Source: Litorimonas sp964565335
GTDB lineage: Bacteria > Pseudomonadota > Alphaproteobacteria > Caulobacterales > Maricaulaceae
DNA length: 64,000 nt
Reading direction: 5' to 3'
NCBI GenBank assembly: GCA_964565335.1
Contig: CAZMEN010000005.1
Location: 21,448-85,447 of the forward strand
Made by a program: the position numbers and the translations under genes. Positions 18,576-26,699 of this stretch are shown here, one piece after another. How positions within the stretch are numbered: the stretch's first letter is position 1; every line of letters starts with the position of its first letter. The notes beneath the pieces are model-generated. The model did not search any database. It had not been told where the DNA came from and was given only the letters and a program-made list of their open reading frames with translations.

Positions 18576-19808
18576 TTAATCGACAGAGAGCGTTTTGGGT
18601 GTCTTATAATAAAGTTTCAATCCATTGGCCGTGCTCATAGAGTCAGATTGTGTATTCATCACAGTCCGGAGACGGTCCAAAATCAAGGTGTCGATGGTAA
18701 TAATCAATCCTGTGACATAGGTCGCATATTCGGCCGAAACGCCTTGGCTAACCAAGATATCTTGCAATAAGACAACGGATGCAGAGGGCGTGCCTGCCGC
18801 CGCAGTGGCAAAAATAAGAGATTGAAAACCGACGACAATCATATCTCCGAGGCCAAACTCAAGTCCAAAAGCTTTCATCGTGTAAAGCGAAAGCAATAAC
18901 AGGCCAATCAAAGTTCCAACCATATTGATTGTGGCTCCAATCGTGAAGAAAGGTGTGCTTTCGTCCCCATTTGCCCCCAATTGGTCACACGCAACTTTGG
19001 TTGCAGGCAAGGTGGCCATAGAGCTAGATGTGGAGAAAGCGACGAGAGCTTGCGGTAAAATAGCATTGAGTACAAAACGAATGCCGCGTCCTTGTATGGC
19101 GGATGTGACCAAGACCATCGCTACCCAAACTAAAATCATCGCAGACATGTACGGCAATAAAATCGGGAAAAGGTTGCCCAAAGTGCTAACGCCGCCCGGG
19201 CTATTCAAGGCCAAAGTGATGGAGCCAAAGACGGCCAAAGGGATGGTAAACTGCAAAAATTTCCGGAATCCGCGAATGAACAAATCCGACATTTTGTCAG
19301 CAGCTTCTCCCAAATCCAATTTTTTCAAAGCCGCGCCGAAAAATAATCCTGCGTAAATTGAAATCATCAGAGCCGATGTCAGGACACCGTAAATTTTTAT
19401 AGCAAATGGGATTTCTGCTCTGTCAGCGGAGCTCGTTCCGATAGTCGACGGATCCGGCAGAATCGGTAAACCTGAGAACAAATTATAGGCGACAATCGCC
19501 AAAAACATACCGAGTAGAGAAAATCCGACAAAGAATAAAAGCACCCGAATAAATTTCGCGCCCATACCGCCGCGTGATATAGCAACTGAACTGCCGATGC
19601 TCATGATTATCAAGGCATACATAAGGGGTTTAAGAGGAACAAAGAGCGCGTCTTTCGCAAGGCCCGCAATGGATTTTGAAATTGTTACGCCCCCCGCAGA
19701 AATTGGCTGAGCTAGAAAGGAAGCCCCCATAAACCATAGACCCACAGCTAAGGCTGCCGCCAAAACAACTAAAAGCAATAATGATGTGCGGTGGAAACGA
19801 TCTAACAT
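18576..19808 (-). CDS. Sodium:dicarboxylate (DAACS family) symporter
   Basis: The ATG at 19808 (MLDRFHRTSLLLLVVL) has an AGGG ribosome site 6 bases upstream and is preferred over an in-frame TTG at 19829. The 410-residue product is a GltP/DctA-type Na+ or H+ coupled carboxylate or amino-acid symporter. Its diagnostic Ser-rich hairpin is AFSTSSSMATLPATKV, and TM7-TM8 follow with AAAGTPSASVVLLQDIL. The substrate (C4-dicarboxylate, glutamate/aspartate or serine/threonine) cannot be told from sequence alone. It is a single gene with no sensor kinase next to it. Confidence 0.88.
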   Translation of the reverse strand: MLDRFHRTSLLLLVVLAAALAVGLWFMGASFLAQPISAGGVTISKSIAGLAKDALFVPLKPLMYALIIMSIGSSVAISRGGMGAKFIRVLLFFVGFSLLGMFLAIVAYNLFSGLPILPDPSTIGTSSADRAEIPFAIKIYGVLTSALMISIYAGLFFGAALKKLDLGEAADKMSDLFIRGFRKFLQFTIPLAVFGSITLALNSPGGVSTLGNLFPILLPYMSAMILVWVAMVLVTSAIQGRGIRFVLNAILPQALVAFSTSSSMATLPATKVACDQLGANGDESTPFFTIGATINMVGTLIGLLLLSLYTMKAFGLEFGLGDMIVVGFQSLIFATAAAGTPSASVVLLQDILVSQGVSAEYATYVTGLIITIDTLILDRLRTVMNTQSDSMSTANGLKLYYKTPKTLSVD

Positions 19809-20034
19809 GAAAACCCTAAATGATGACAATTATTCTTATACTCACGGACTAAAGCCATATTTTCAGGGATGGAGCAAGGCTTCTATTCTAAACGTTGGAT
19901 AACAGCCGAGTCCAATTCTGCGGATATTCGCAAGCCGAAATTCAATTCAAATATTACACCCGCCTTAACCCGACCTTTACCCTCGCTCTTTACATTCCCT
20001 TAATAAACGCGTCACCACAGGATATTAAAGGCCC

Positions 20035-22497
20035 ATGGCACCACCCCCTTCCGCAACTGCAAATGCTGATATGGCTTACGACCCAGAAGTTGTGCATGCT
20101 ATGATGGCAGAGTTGGAAGCGGCGAGGGGCAATCCGTTTAGCCGGGCTGTTTCCGCCCTGATTGTTATGGGTGTGGCAAGTTTCGTATTATTTTCAGTTC
20201 TGACTTACAGCCCCTTTGATACCACGGCTGACACAGCGGGGCTACCAAACGCTAAGAACATTTTCGGAGGCGCAGGCGCAGGATTTGCAAATATTGCAAT
20301 GCAGAGTTTGGGGTGGGGCGCTATACTGGCTGCGCTCATTGCTTTATTCTCAGGCGGTCGGGCTATTTTACGGCCAAAACCTTATAAAAATAATTGGGAC
20401 CGTTTGGGGCGTATCAGCCTTTGTGTTTTTGCCGTCATTTTTGGTGCCGCCACTTTATCCGCTTTTCCTATTCCGCAGGATTGGCCTTTGGCTACAGGCA
20501 TGGGGGGGTGGTTTGGCGATCTCATTTTCTTAAATTTGAAGGCTTTGTTGCTGCCCTTTAACATCCCATTCACAGGGGTTATCATTGCTGCGACCACTTT
20601 CACAATCAGCGTATTCTGTATCGGCCGTTTCATGCGGATTGTGGCAAAAGACCTGTTCGACGTGGTCGATGCGGCGGGGTTGATTTGGGCCTATGTTCGG
20701 GTTTGGATAGACCGCCTTGCCGTTTTCTTGGCTCGAATTTTCAGACGGTTATTCAAAACTGCTTATGTCGATGATGTGGCTATGGGCGCAGGCGCAGACA
20801 ATGTGTTTCGTGATATGGATACAGCGCAAGCCGCCGCACCCGCTCCCGCACGTCCCGCTCAACCTGTCACGCCGCAGCATGATTATGAAACGCCCGTTGT
20901 CAAACCAAAGCCCAAACCGAAAGCGGCTCCTAAAGCGAAGCGCAAGCCAAGCCTAAAGCCGAAAAAACCGCAATTTAATTTCCCGGAAGGTTCAGAGTTT
21001 GTTTTGCCGGGTTTGGATTTATTGAAGACGCCTCCGCCGCGTTCGACGGTTCACGACCAAGCCGAATTGGCTCGTCAGTCAGAGCTGCTCCATAAAGTTA
21101 TGGGCGATTACGGCATAGAGGGCGATATGGGGGATGTTCGTCCCGGCCCAGTCGTAACGCTCTACGAATTTGAACCGGCTCCGGGTGTGAAATCCCAGCG
21201 GGTTATTAATTTATCTGATGATATTGCCCGTAATATGTCGGCGCAATCTGCGCGTATTGCCGTTGTACCTGGCCGAAATGCGATGGGCGTGGAAATGCCG
21301 AATAAACGCCGCGAGACTGTTTGGCTTAAAGACATGCTCGCCTCCAAAACTTTCCGAGAATGCGAAGCCTCCCTGCCGCTTATTATGGGCGAAGATATTG
21401 GCGGCGCGCCGTTTGTGGCGGACCTCGCCAAGATGCCGCATTTATTGGTCGCGGGTACAACGGGCTCCGGTAAATCCGTCGCGATTAACTCTATGATTTT
21501 GTCACTGATGTACACGCTCACGCCTGAGCAATGTAAATTCATCATGATTGATCCGAAAATGCTGGAATTATCAGTCTATGATAATGCCCCGCATCTTTTG
21601 GCGCCTGTGGTGACAGAGCCCAAAAAGGCTGTTGTGGCGTTGAAATGGACTGTGCGGGAAATGGAAGACCGTTACCGGAAAATGTCCAAAATCGGCGTGC
21701 GGAATATGGCTGGCTTCAATGAAAAGGTGGCCGAGTTTAAAGCTTCCGGCGAAGTCATGACGAAAACCACAATGACGGGGTATAATAAAGAAACGGGTGA
21801 GCCGGAATACGAGACAGAAGAGCTCGAATTTGAACCCATGCCTTATATCGTCGTGATTATCGACGAAATGGCAGACCTGATGATGGTCGCCAAGAAAGAT
21901 ATTGAAGGTTCGGTTCAGCGCTTGGCACAAATGGCACGGGCCGCAGGCATCCATATGATTATGGCAACGCAGCGTCCGTCTGTGGACGTTATTACCGGAA
22001 CGATTAAAGCGAACTTCCCCACTCGTGTTTCATTCCGTGTTGGATCTAAAATCGACAGCCGCACCATTTTGGGGGAGCAGGGCGCGGAGCAATTATTGGG
22101 TAATGGCGACATGCTGTATATGGGGACGGGCCGTCCCCGCCGTTTCCATGGGCCGTTTGTCTCTGACGGCGAAGTCGAGCGCATTGCTGACTTCGTTAAG
22201 GCGCAAGGCGCGCCGAGCTATCTGGAAGATATTACAACAGAGCGTGAGGAAGCCCCAGAGGACCCAAAAAAAGCAGGCGGTGGTTCCGAAGGCGGGTCTT
22301 TATTTGACCAAGCTGTGGCGATTGTCGCGCGGGACAGAAAAGCCTCAACCAGTTATATTCAGCGAAAACTCTCCATCGGGTATAACCGTGCGGCGGATTT
22401 GGTGGAGCGCATGGAGGGAGAGGGCATGATTGGCCCAAGCGGTGCAGGCGGCAAACGCGAGATTTTCCTCCCCGAGGAGGATGACCCTTTTAATTAA
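20035..22497 (+). CDS. ftsK: DNA translocase FtsK
   Basis: This 820-residue protein couples septum formation with chromosome segregation and dimer resolution. Four transmembrane helices lie in the first 200 residues. A Pro/Lys/Ala linker spans about 270-330. A RecA-like motor follows with Walker A GTTGSGKS near 474-481 and Walker B VVIIDEMADL near 609-617. A C-terminal gamma winged helix (DQAVAIVARDRKASTSYIQR) reads KOPS sites. The start at 20035 has AAAGG 3 bases upstream. It stands alone on the plus strand after about 225 bases of intergenic DNA, divergent from the symporter. Confidence 0.97.
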   Translation: MAPPPSATANADMAYDPEVVHAMMAELEAARGNPFSRAVSALIVMGVASFVLFSVLTYSPFDTTADTAGLPNAKNIFGGAGAGFANIAMQSLGWGAILAALIALFSGGRAILRPKPYKNNWDRLGRISLCVFAVIFGAATLSAFPIPQDWPLATGMGGWFGDLIFLNLKALLLPFNIPFTGVIIAATTFTISVFCIGRFMRIVAKDLFDVVDAAGLIWAYVRVWIDRLAVFLARIFRRLFKTAYVDDVAMGAGADNVFRDMDTAQAAAPAPARPAQPVTPQHDYETPVVKPKPKPKAAPKAKRKPSLKPKKPQFNFPEGSEFVLPGLDLLKTPPPRSTVHDQAELARQSELLHKVMGDYGIEGDMGDVRPGPVVTLYEFEPAPGVKSQRVINLSDDIARNMSAQSARIAVVPGRNAMGVEMPNKRRETVWLKDMLASKTFRECEASLPLIMGEDIGGAPFVADLAKMPHLLVAGTTGSGKSVAINSMILSLMYTLTPEQCKFIMIDPKMLELSVYDNAPHLLAPVVTEPKKAVVALKWTVREMEDRYRKMSKIGVRNMAGFNEKVAEFKASGEVMTKTTMTGYNKETGEPEYETEELEFEPMPYIVVIIDEMADLMMVAKKDIEGSVQRLAQMARAAGIHMIMATQRPSVDVITGTIKANFPTRVSFRVGSKIDSRTILGEQGAEQLLGNGDMLYMGTGRPRRFHGPFVSDGEVERIADFVKAQGAPSYLEDITTEREEAPEDPKKAGGGSEGGSLFDQAVAIVARDRKASTSYIQRKLSIGYNRAADLVERMEGEGMIGPSGAGGKREIFLPEEDDPFN

Positions 22498-22515
22498 AGC
22501 CTAAAATCATTCGGG

Positions 22516-22551
22516 TCTTAAGGGTTTTGCTATTCTTAAGGGTTTTGCTAT
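22516..22551 (+). repeat. Perfect 18-bp tandem duplication
   Basis: The unit TCTTAAGGGTTTTGCTAT occurs twice head to tail, at 22516-22533 and 22534-22551, between ftsK and the GNAT gene. It looks like a recent slippage or duplication event. No hairpin followed by a T tract is formed. Confidence 0.9.
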
Positions 22552-22579
22552 TTTTGCCTTGATGATTTAACGCTGTCCC

Positions 22580-23128
22580 ATGACCAAGATGATATTAGAG
22601 ACGCCGCGTCTTATTTTGCGTGAAATTGATATCGAAAAAGATATTGAAGCGTGGCACGATATGATGACCGATGAAGACACGGTTAGATTTATTGGCGGAC
22701 AAACCCTTGATAAGGCTGGGTCATGGCGACAAATGGCAATGTGCATTGGCCATCAGAAAGTGCGTGGATATGGTTTCTGGGCCGTTATTGAGAAATCCAG
22801 TGGTAATTTCATCGGGCGCGTTGGCCCTTGGTCGCCCGAAGGATGGCCTGAGCCTGAAGTCGGTTGGACTATACACCGCAATTACACGCGAAAAGGCTAT
22901 GCTAAAGAAGCCGGGGCAGCCTGTGTGGATTATGTTTTTGAAACGCTGGGGTGGGATAGGGTAATTCACGTCATCGCGAAAGAGAATATTGGCTCAATTA
23001 AAACGGCTGAGGCGATTGGGTCCTACTATATGTATGATGTTGAAAAACTGCCGCCCTTTGGAGACGTTCAGTGTTTGGCTTATGGACAAACGCGCCAAGC
23101 GTGGTCAGATCTTAGGGCGAAGATTTAA
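22580..23128 (+). CDS. GNAT family N-acetyltransferase (RimJ/RimL type)
   Basis: The 182-residue product opens ILETPRLILREIDIEKDIEAW, the typical RimJ/RimL-like (Acetyltransf_3) start. It continues through FIGRVGPW, a WPEPEVGWTIHRNYTRKGYA acetyl-CoA-binding stretch and GWDRVIHVIAKENIGSIKTAE. It would move an acetyl group from acetyl-CoA to an amine; the acceptor (protein N-terminus, small molecule or antibiotic) is unknown. It has no clear ribosome site. Its stop overlaps the stop of the convergent LytTR gene by 4 bases. Confidence 0.88.
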   Translation: MTKMILETPRLILREIDIEKDIEAWHDMMTDEDTVRFIGGQTLDKAGSWRQMAMCIGHQKVRGYGFWAVIEKSSGNFIGRVGPWSPEGWPEPEVGWTIHRNYTRKGYAKEAGAACVDYVFETLGWDRVIHVIAKENIGSIKTAEAIGSYYMYDVEKLPPFGDVQCLAYGQTRQAWSDLRAKI

Positions 23129-23847
23129 AGCCACCCGGCGTCTTTGACAGCTTTTGCTCCGTTCCGACTCACAGAAGCGATAAGGCCGTTCTTTAACGTG
23201 ATGGATGTTTTACCGTTTTTACGGTGAACGGTCTCCACGCCTTTTTCAGCGACCCACCAAGAGCGGTGGGTTTGGACACCCATCAATGGAGCGACTTCTT
23301 TAATCGCGTCGGTCAAACGCATGAGAATCATTTCGTCGCCCACAGCGCTATGGACCCTCACATAATGATCTTCTGCGCTTATGGCGTAAATATCAGCACT
23401 ACGAAATTTGGGCGGCAAGCGTTCCAGAAGCGCGGCCCGCGTTGACGCGATGTTTTCAATATTTGGTGTTTTTCGGGCTTGTTTCATCAGCGCCCCAACA
23501 GAGCAAATAACGATAGCAACCACCCATACATAAAACAGCGTCAATAAGAGCCCAATCATTGAGTGGGGTGGCCACATAACGAATAAAAAGACACAAACGA
23601 ACAGTGTCGAGCCAATGGATTGACCCAGCGTGTGCTGCCAGATTTTAAGAGGCCGATTAAGTTTTTGTGCCATGAGGTCAATCAGACCTGCACCGATGCC
23701 GCCGGCGGCACATAAGCCAATCCAATATCCGGCCCGTTCAAGAAAATTAAACCGGCTTGTACCGAAAGGCCCCAGAATACTTAATATTACGCCTGCTATG
23801 ACAGATGTGACAATTAAGGGGATAAATCTCTTCAAAGTCTCTTTCAC
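23125..23847 (-). CDS. Membrane-anchored LytTR DNA-binding regulator
   Basis: The 240-residue protein has four hydrophobic segments in its first 120 residues (FIPLIVTSVIAGVILSILG; YWIGLCAAGGIGAGLI; GSTLFVCVFLFVMW; GLLLTLFYVWVVAIVICSV). A LytTR domain fills the C-terminal 105 residues, with IYAISAEDHYVRVHSAVGDE, THRSWWVAEKGVE and KNGLIASVSRNGAK. LytTR domains bind short repeats near ACCGTTCG-like sites; membrane-bound versions without a receiver are common in alphaproteobacteria and sense an unknown signal. It is divergent from the DUF2141-carotenoid oxygenase genes, and an inverted repeat of LytTR-like half sites lies 27 bases before its start, so self-regulation and control of that cluster are plausible. 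Confidence 0.88.
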   Translation of the reverse strand: MKETLKRFIPLIVTSVIAGVILSILGPFGTSRFNFLERAGYWIGLCAAGGIGAGLIDLMAQKLNRPLKIWQHTLGQSIGSTLFVCVFLFVMWPPHSMIGLLLTLFYVWVVAIVICSVGALMKQARKTPNIENIASTRAALLERLPPKFRSADIYAISAEDHYVRVHSAVGDEMILMRLTDAIKEVAPLMGVQTHRSWWVAEKGVETVHRKNGKTSITLKNGLIASVSRNGAKAVKDAGWL

Positions 23848-23873
23848 GTGTCGGAAATCCTCTGAGTGTGGCT

Positions 23874-23898
23874 AACCATTCGCGTAACGTGAACGGTT
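23874..23898. promoter_or_regulatory. Inverted repeat resembling LytTR/AlgR half sites
   Basis: AACCATTC (23874-23881) and GAACGGTT (23891-23898) form a 7-of-8 inverted repeat with a 9-base spacer. On opposite strands each half resembles the AlgR/LytTR core ACCGTTC. It sits between the divergent LytTR regulator and the DUF2141 gene. A second inverted repeat with the same spacer, GCCAAT-N9-ATTGGC, is at 23915-23935. Function is inferred. Confidence 0.45.
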
Positions 23899-24069
23899 TG
23901 TGGGTGGTTTTCAAGCCAATTCCGTGGCGATTGGCGACCCGCGAACGGCATGAGCCTGTCTTTCACGAAGCTAAACAGCGGCTTGGCGTATCCTCGCTTT
24001 AGAGGCCGTATTTTCCGTGCATTATCTACTCAAGCCAGAAAGGCGACATACACACAAACGGAGAAAAAC

Positions 24070-24573
24070 ATGACACAAACATTCACCACACAAATCACAC
24101 GTAATGTGATCGCGACGACAGCTTCTTTGGTTTTTGCCGCTCTATCCGGTTACGCCATGGCTGGCACAATCGAAGGCTCGGCAACATCTGAGGCCGTTGC
24201 GTCCGAGACCACCATACCAACCGCGACAGTGACTGTCACTGTAAAGGGTTTTGAGAAACAACAAGGCGCTGTCATGGCTGCGCTCGTCGATGCGAACGGA
24301 TATCAAGGCGGTAAGCCAGTGCAGGTCAGAAAAGTTGACGTCGATGGCGACACAATCTCAATGACATTTTCGGGGCTTCCTGCCGGCGACTATGCGGTGC
24401 GGATGTTTCATGACGTCAATAGCGACGGCCAAATGAATGCAAATGCTTTCGGTATGCCGATGGAGCCTTTTGCTTTCTCTAATAACGCTGTTGGGACAAT
24501 GGGGCCTGCCCCTTGGTCAAAGGCGAAATTCTCTGTCGTTGGGAAAGACGTCACCCAAGACATTTCGTTTTAG
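24070..24573 (+). CDS. Secreted DUF2141 protein
   Basis: The start at 24070 has a GGAG ribosome site 6 bases upstream; a longer open frame begins at 23950 but lacks one. A signal peptide ends LSGYAMA. The mature part is a DUF2141 domain (PF09912 type): VTVTVKGFEKQQGAVMAAL, ISMTFSGLPAGDYAVRMFHD, then NSDGQMNANAFGMPMEPF. The domain is an extracytoplasmic beta-sandwich of unknown role. It heads an apparent plus-strand unit with the carotenoid oxygenase gene 80 bases downstream and the DUF2306 gene after that, all divergent from the LytTR regulator. Confidence 0.85.
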   Translation: MTQTFTTQITRNVIATTASLVFAALSGYAMAGTIEGSATSEAVASETTIPTATVTVTVKGFEKQQGAVMAALVDANGYQGGKPVQVRKVDVDGDTISMTFSGLPAGDYAVRMFHDVNSDGQMNANAFGMPMEPFAFSNNAVGTMGPAPWSKAKFSVVGKDVTQDISF

Positions 24574-24653
24574 TATCCAATTATCATGGTCGGGCGCAAC
24601 ACGCGCCTGACTGTCACCCCTCCGTTTCAACAATCAAATATGAGCGCCCGCTA

Positions 24654-26156
24654 ATGTCACAACTCCTTTCGCAATCCAGCCAGTTTAATCGTCGTTCGAT
24701 CTTGAAGGCCTTTGGAGCATTGACGGCAGCGAGCGCCTTACCAAAGGCGGCCTTTGCCAAACCACAAAGTTTTCCTGATTGGCATATAGGCTGGCAAAAT
24801 CCCATAAAACACCAGCTCCATACGGAGAGCTTGCGTTTGGTTCACGGTCGATTGCCCAAAGAATTAAAAGGCACGTTTTATCGTAATGGCCCCGGCATTC
24901 ATGAGCGCGGTGGCTTTCGGATGCGGCACTGGTTTGATGGGGACGGGATGATGCAGGCTTTTCGTTTTGCAGACGGGAAGATGTCTCACACAGGCCGCGT
25001 CATCGAAACAGAGCTTTATAAGCGTAATCAAAAAGCAGGAAAGTTCACCGTTGGGGGATTTGGCACTCATATTGAGCCAACATTTCAAATGACAGGTCCG
25101 GACAGCGCCAATGCTGCTAATACAAGTGTCCTTCCTATGGGAGACGAAATCTTGGCCCTGTGGGAAGGGGGCTCGGCCTATCGTTTGGATTCGCAGACCT
25201 TGGAGGCAAAAGGCCTCAAAACATGGGCGCCCGAATTAAAGGGGATGCCGTTTTCTGCCCACCCGAAAATTGACCGCCAAGGTAATATTTGGAACTTTGG
25301 GCAAAGCGTCGCCATGCAGGCGCTCATTTTGTACAAGATAAGCCCTACGGGTAAATTGCTGCAAACAAAGCTTGTCAGAAATGTCCCCGGCGGAATGATT
25401 CATGACTTTTGCATAACAGACCGTCACTTGATATTTATGGCACCATCCTTTCGCGCGGTGAAAAATGGCCGAAATTATCTGGAACAATTCACCTATCAAA
25501 AAAACGCGCCGCAACGGGTGATCGTTTTAGAAATGGATGATTTAGACGCTCGCCGCAATTTTGAATTGCCGCCCGGCTTCCAATTTCACTTCGGGAATGC
25601 CTATGTCGAGAAATCCGGCGATATCCGCTTTACGCTTTGCAGAACAAGCGAAGATGATTTCGTCTCTCATAGCGCAAAAGCTTTGATGCGCGGCGAGTTA
25701 CCCGAAGGCGGTCTGAGCATTTTAAACGAAGTCGTTTTGGGGAAAAACGGTAAGGCTCGAATGGCTCCGGTGACAGATGCGCTTGCGACTCATGAGTTCC
25801 CGCAATTTAATCATAACTATACAGGGCGCGCCGCGCGTTACCTTTATACTGCTGGCAAAACGCATCAGGGCCGCCCTGGGGAGAGCGCCGTTTTACGCCA
25901 TGATCTGAAAAGCGGTAAATTGGATATGTTTGATTACGGCGCGAGCGTGATGGCCGAAGAGCATCTCTTTATCCCCGCCTTTTCGGCCAAAGCCGAAGAT
26001 GACGGCTGGATGATTGGGACAACATTGGATTTCAAAGCTAAGAAAACATCCGTCAATATATTAAGGGCGGATGCGCTTGCTGATGGTCCTATTGCCATAT
26101 TTGAATTGCCATATGCTTTGCCTTTAGGCTTTCATGGGGCATGGGCGAAGGCGTAA
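24654..26156 (+). CDS. Carotenoid cleavage oxygenase family protein with Tat-type signal
   Basis: From the ATG at 24654 the protein (500 residues) starts MSQLLSQSSQFNRRSILKAF and runs through a hydrophobic stretch to LPKAAFA, a twin-arginine signal (NRRSILK), so the folded enzyme is probably exported. The rest is a seven-bladed propeller of the RPE65/CCO family. Candidate iron-ligand histidines stand in FSAHPKID, GMIHDFC, FQFHFGN and the C-terminal LGFHGAW. Such enzymes use Fe(II) and O2 to cut carotenoids, stilbenes or related alkenes. The substrate is not known. No carotenoid synthesis gene is in the window. A DUF2306 gene follows after 11 bases. Confidence 0.9.
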   Translation: MSQLLSQSSQFNRRSILKAFGALTAASALPKAAFAKPQSFPDWHIGWQNPIKHQLHTESLRLVHGRLPKELKGTFYRNGPGIHERGGFRMRHWFDGDGMMQAFRFADGKMSHTGRVIETELYKRNQKAGKFTVGGFGTHIEPTFQMTGPDSANAANTSVLPMGDEILALWEGGSAYRLDSQTLEAKGLKTWAPELKGMPFSAHPKIDRQGNIWNFGQSVAMQALILYKISPTGKLLQTKLVRNVPGGMIHDFCITDRHLIFMAPSFRAVKNGRNYLEQFTYQKNAPQRVIVLEMDDLDARRNFELPPGFQFHFGNAYVEKSGDIRFTLCRTSEDDFVSHSAKALMRGELPEGGLSILNEVVLGKNGKARMAPVTDALATHEFPQFNHNYTGRAARYLYTAGKTHQGRPGESAVLRHDLKSGKLDMFDYGASVMAEEHLFIPAFSAKAEDDGWMIGTTLDFKAKKTSVNILRADALADGPIAIFELPYALPLGFHGAWAKA

Positions 26157-26167
26157 GGAGAGAGAGT

Positions 26168-26560
26168 ATGAATTGGGAATATTACACGGAAGCCAGTACG
26201 GCTATTCAAATCCATATGATCGCCGCTCTTGTGGCGCTCATTTTGGGCATTCTCATGCTCTTAAGACAAAAGGGAACGGCGTCTCATAAAATGATTGGGC
26301 GTATTTTTGCCGCTCTTATGTTTGTGACGGCTTTTTCCGCGATATTCATCCGCCAGCTCAATGAGGGGCGTTTTTCGTGGATTCATATTTTCGTTATCTT
26401 CACTTTCGTAGCGCTGATTGAAACATTTTATCATATTCGAAAGGGCAATTTGAAGGGCCATAAACGCGCGGTTATGGGGCTGTTTTTCGGAGCTTTGTTA
26501 ATTCCCGGTGCGTTCTCATTTCTGCCGGGCCGTACGATGTGGATGCTATTTTTCGCTTAA
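26168..26560 (+). CDS. DUF2306-type small membrane protein
   Basis: The ATG at 26168 has an AAGGAG ribosome site 8 bases upstream, so it is preferred over the upstream in-frame start at 26141 that overlaps the oxygenase. The 130-residue product has four transmembrane helices (IHMIAALVALILGILMLL; IGRIFAALMFVTAFSAIFI; IHIFVIFTFVALIETFY; AVMGLFFGALLIPGAFSFL). Conserved His and Arg residues (GTASHKMIGRIFA, KGHKRAVMG) fit DUF2306. Close linkage suggests it works with the oxygenase, perhaps as a membrane partner, but that is inference. Confidence 0.82.
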   Translation: MNWEYYTEASTAIQIHMIAALVALILGILMLLRQKGTASHKMIGRIFAALMFVTAFSAIFIRQLNEGRFSWIHIFVIFTFVALIETFYHIRKGNLKGHKRAVMGLFFGALLIPGAFSFLPGRTMWMLFFA

Positions 26561-26699
26561 CCGCTCCCGCCTCAGTCCAAAATCCCTAAATGGTGTCCGA
26601 ATCCACGGTTGCGGGAGCCGTCTGTTCCGCTTATATGAACCCTGATTTTTGGCTCATTATGGGCCGAGTCTTGTAAATCTAACAAGCGGACACGACTTC

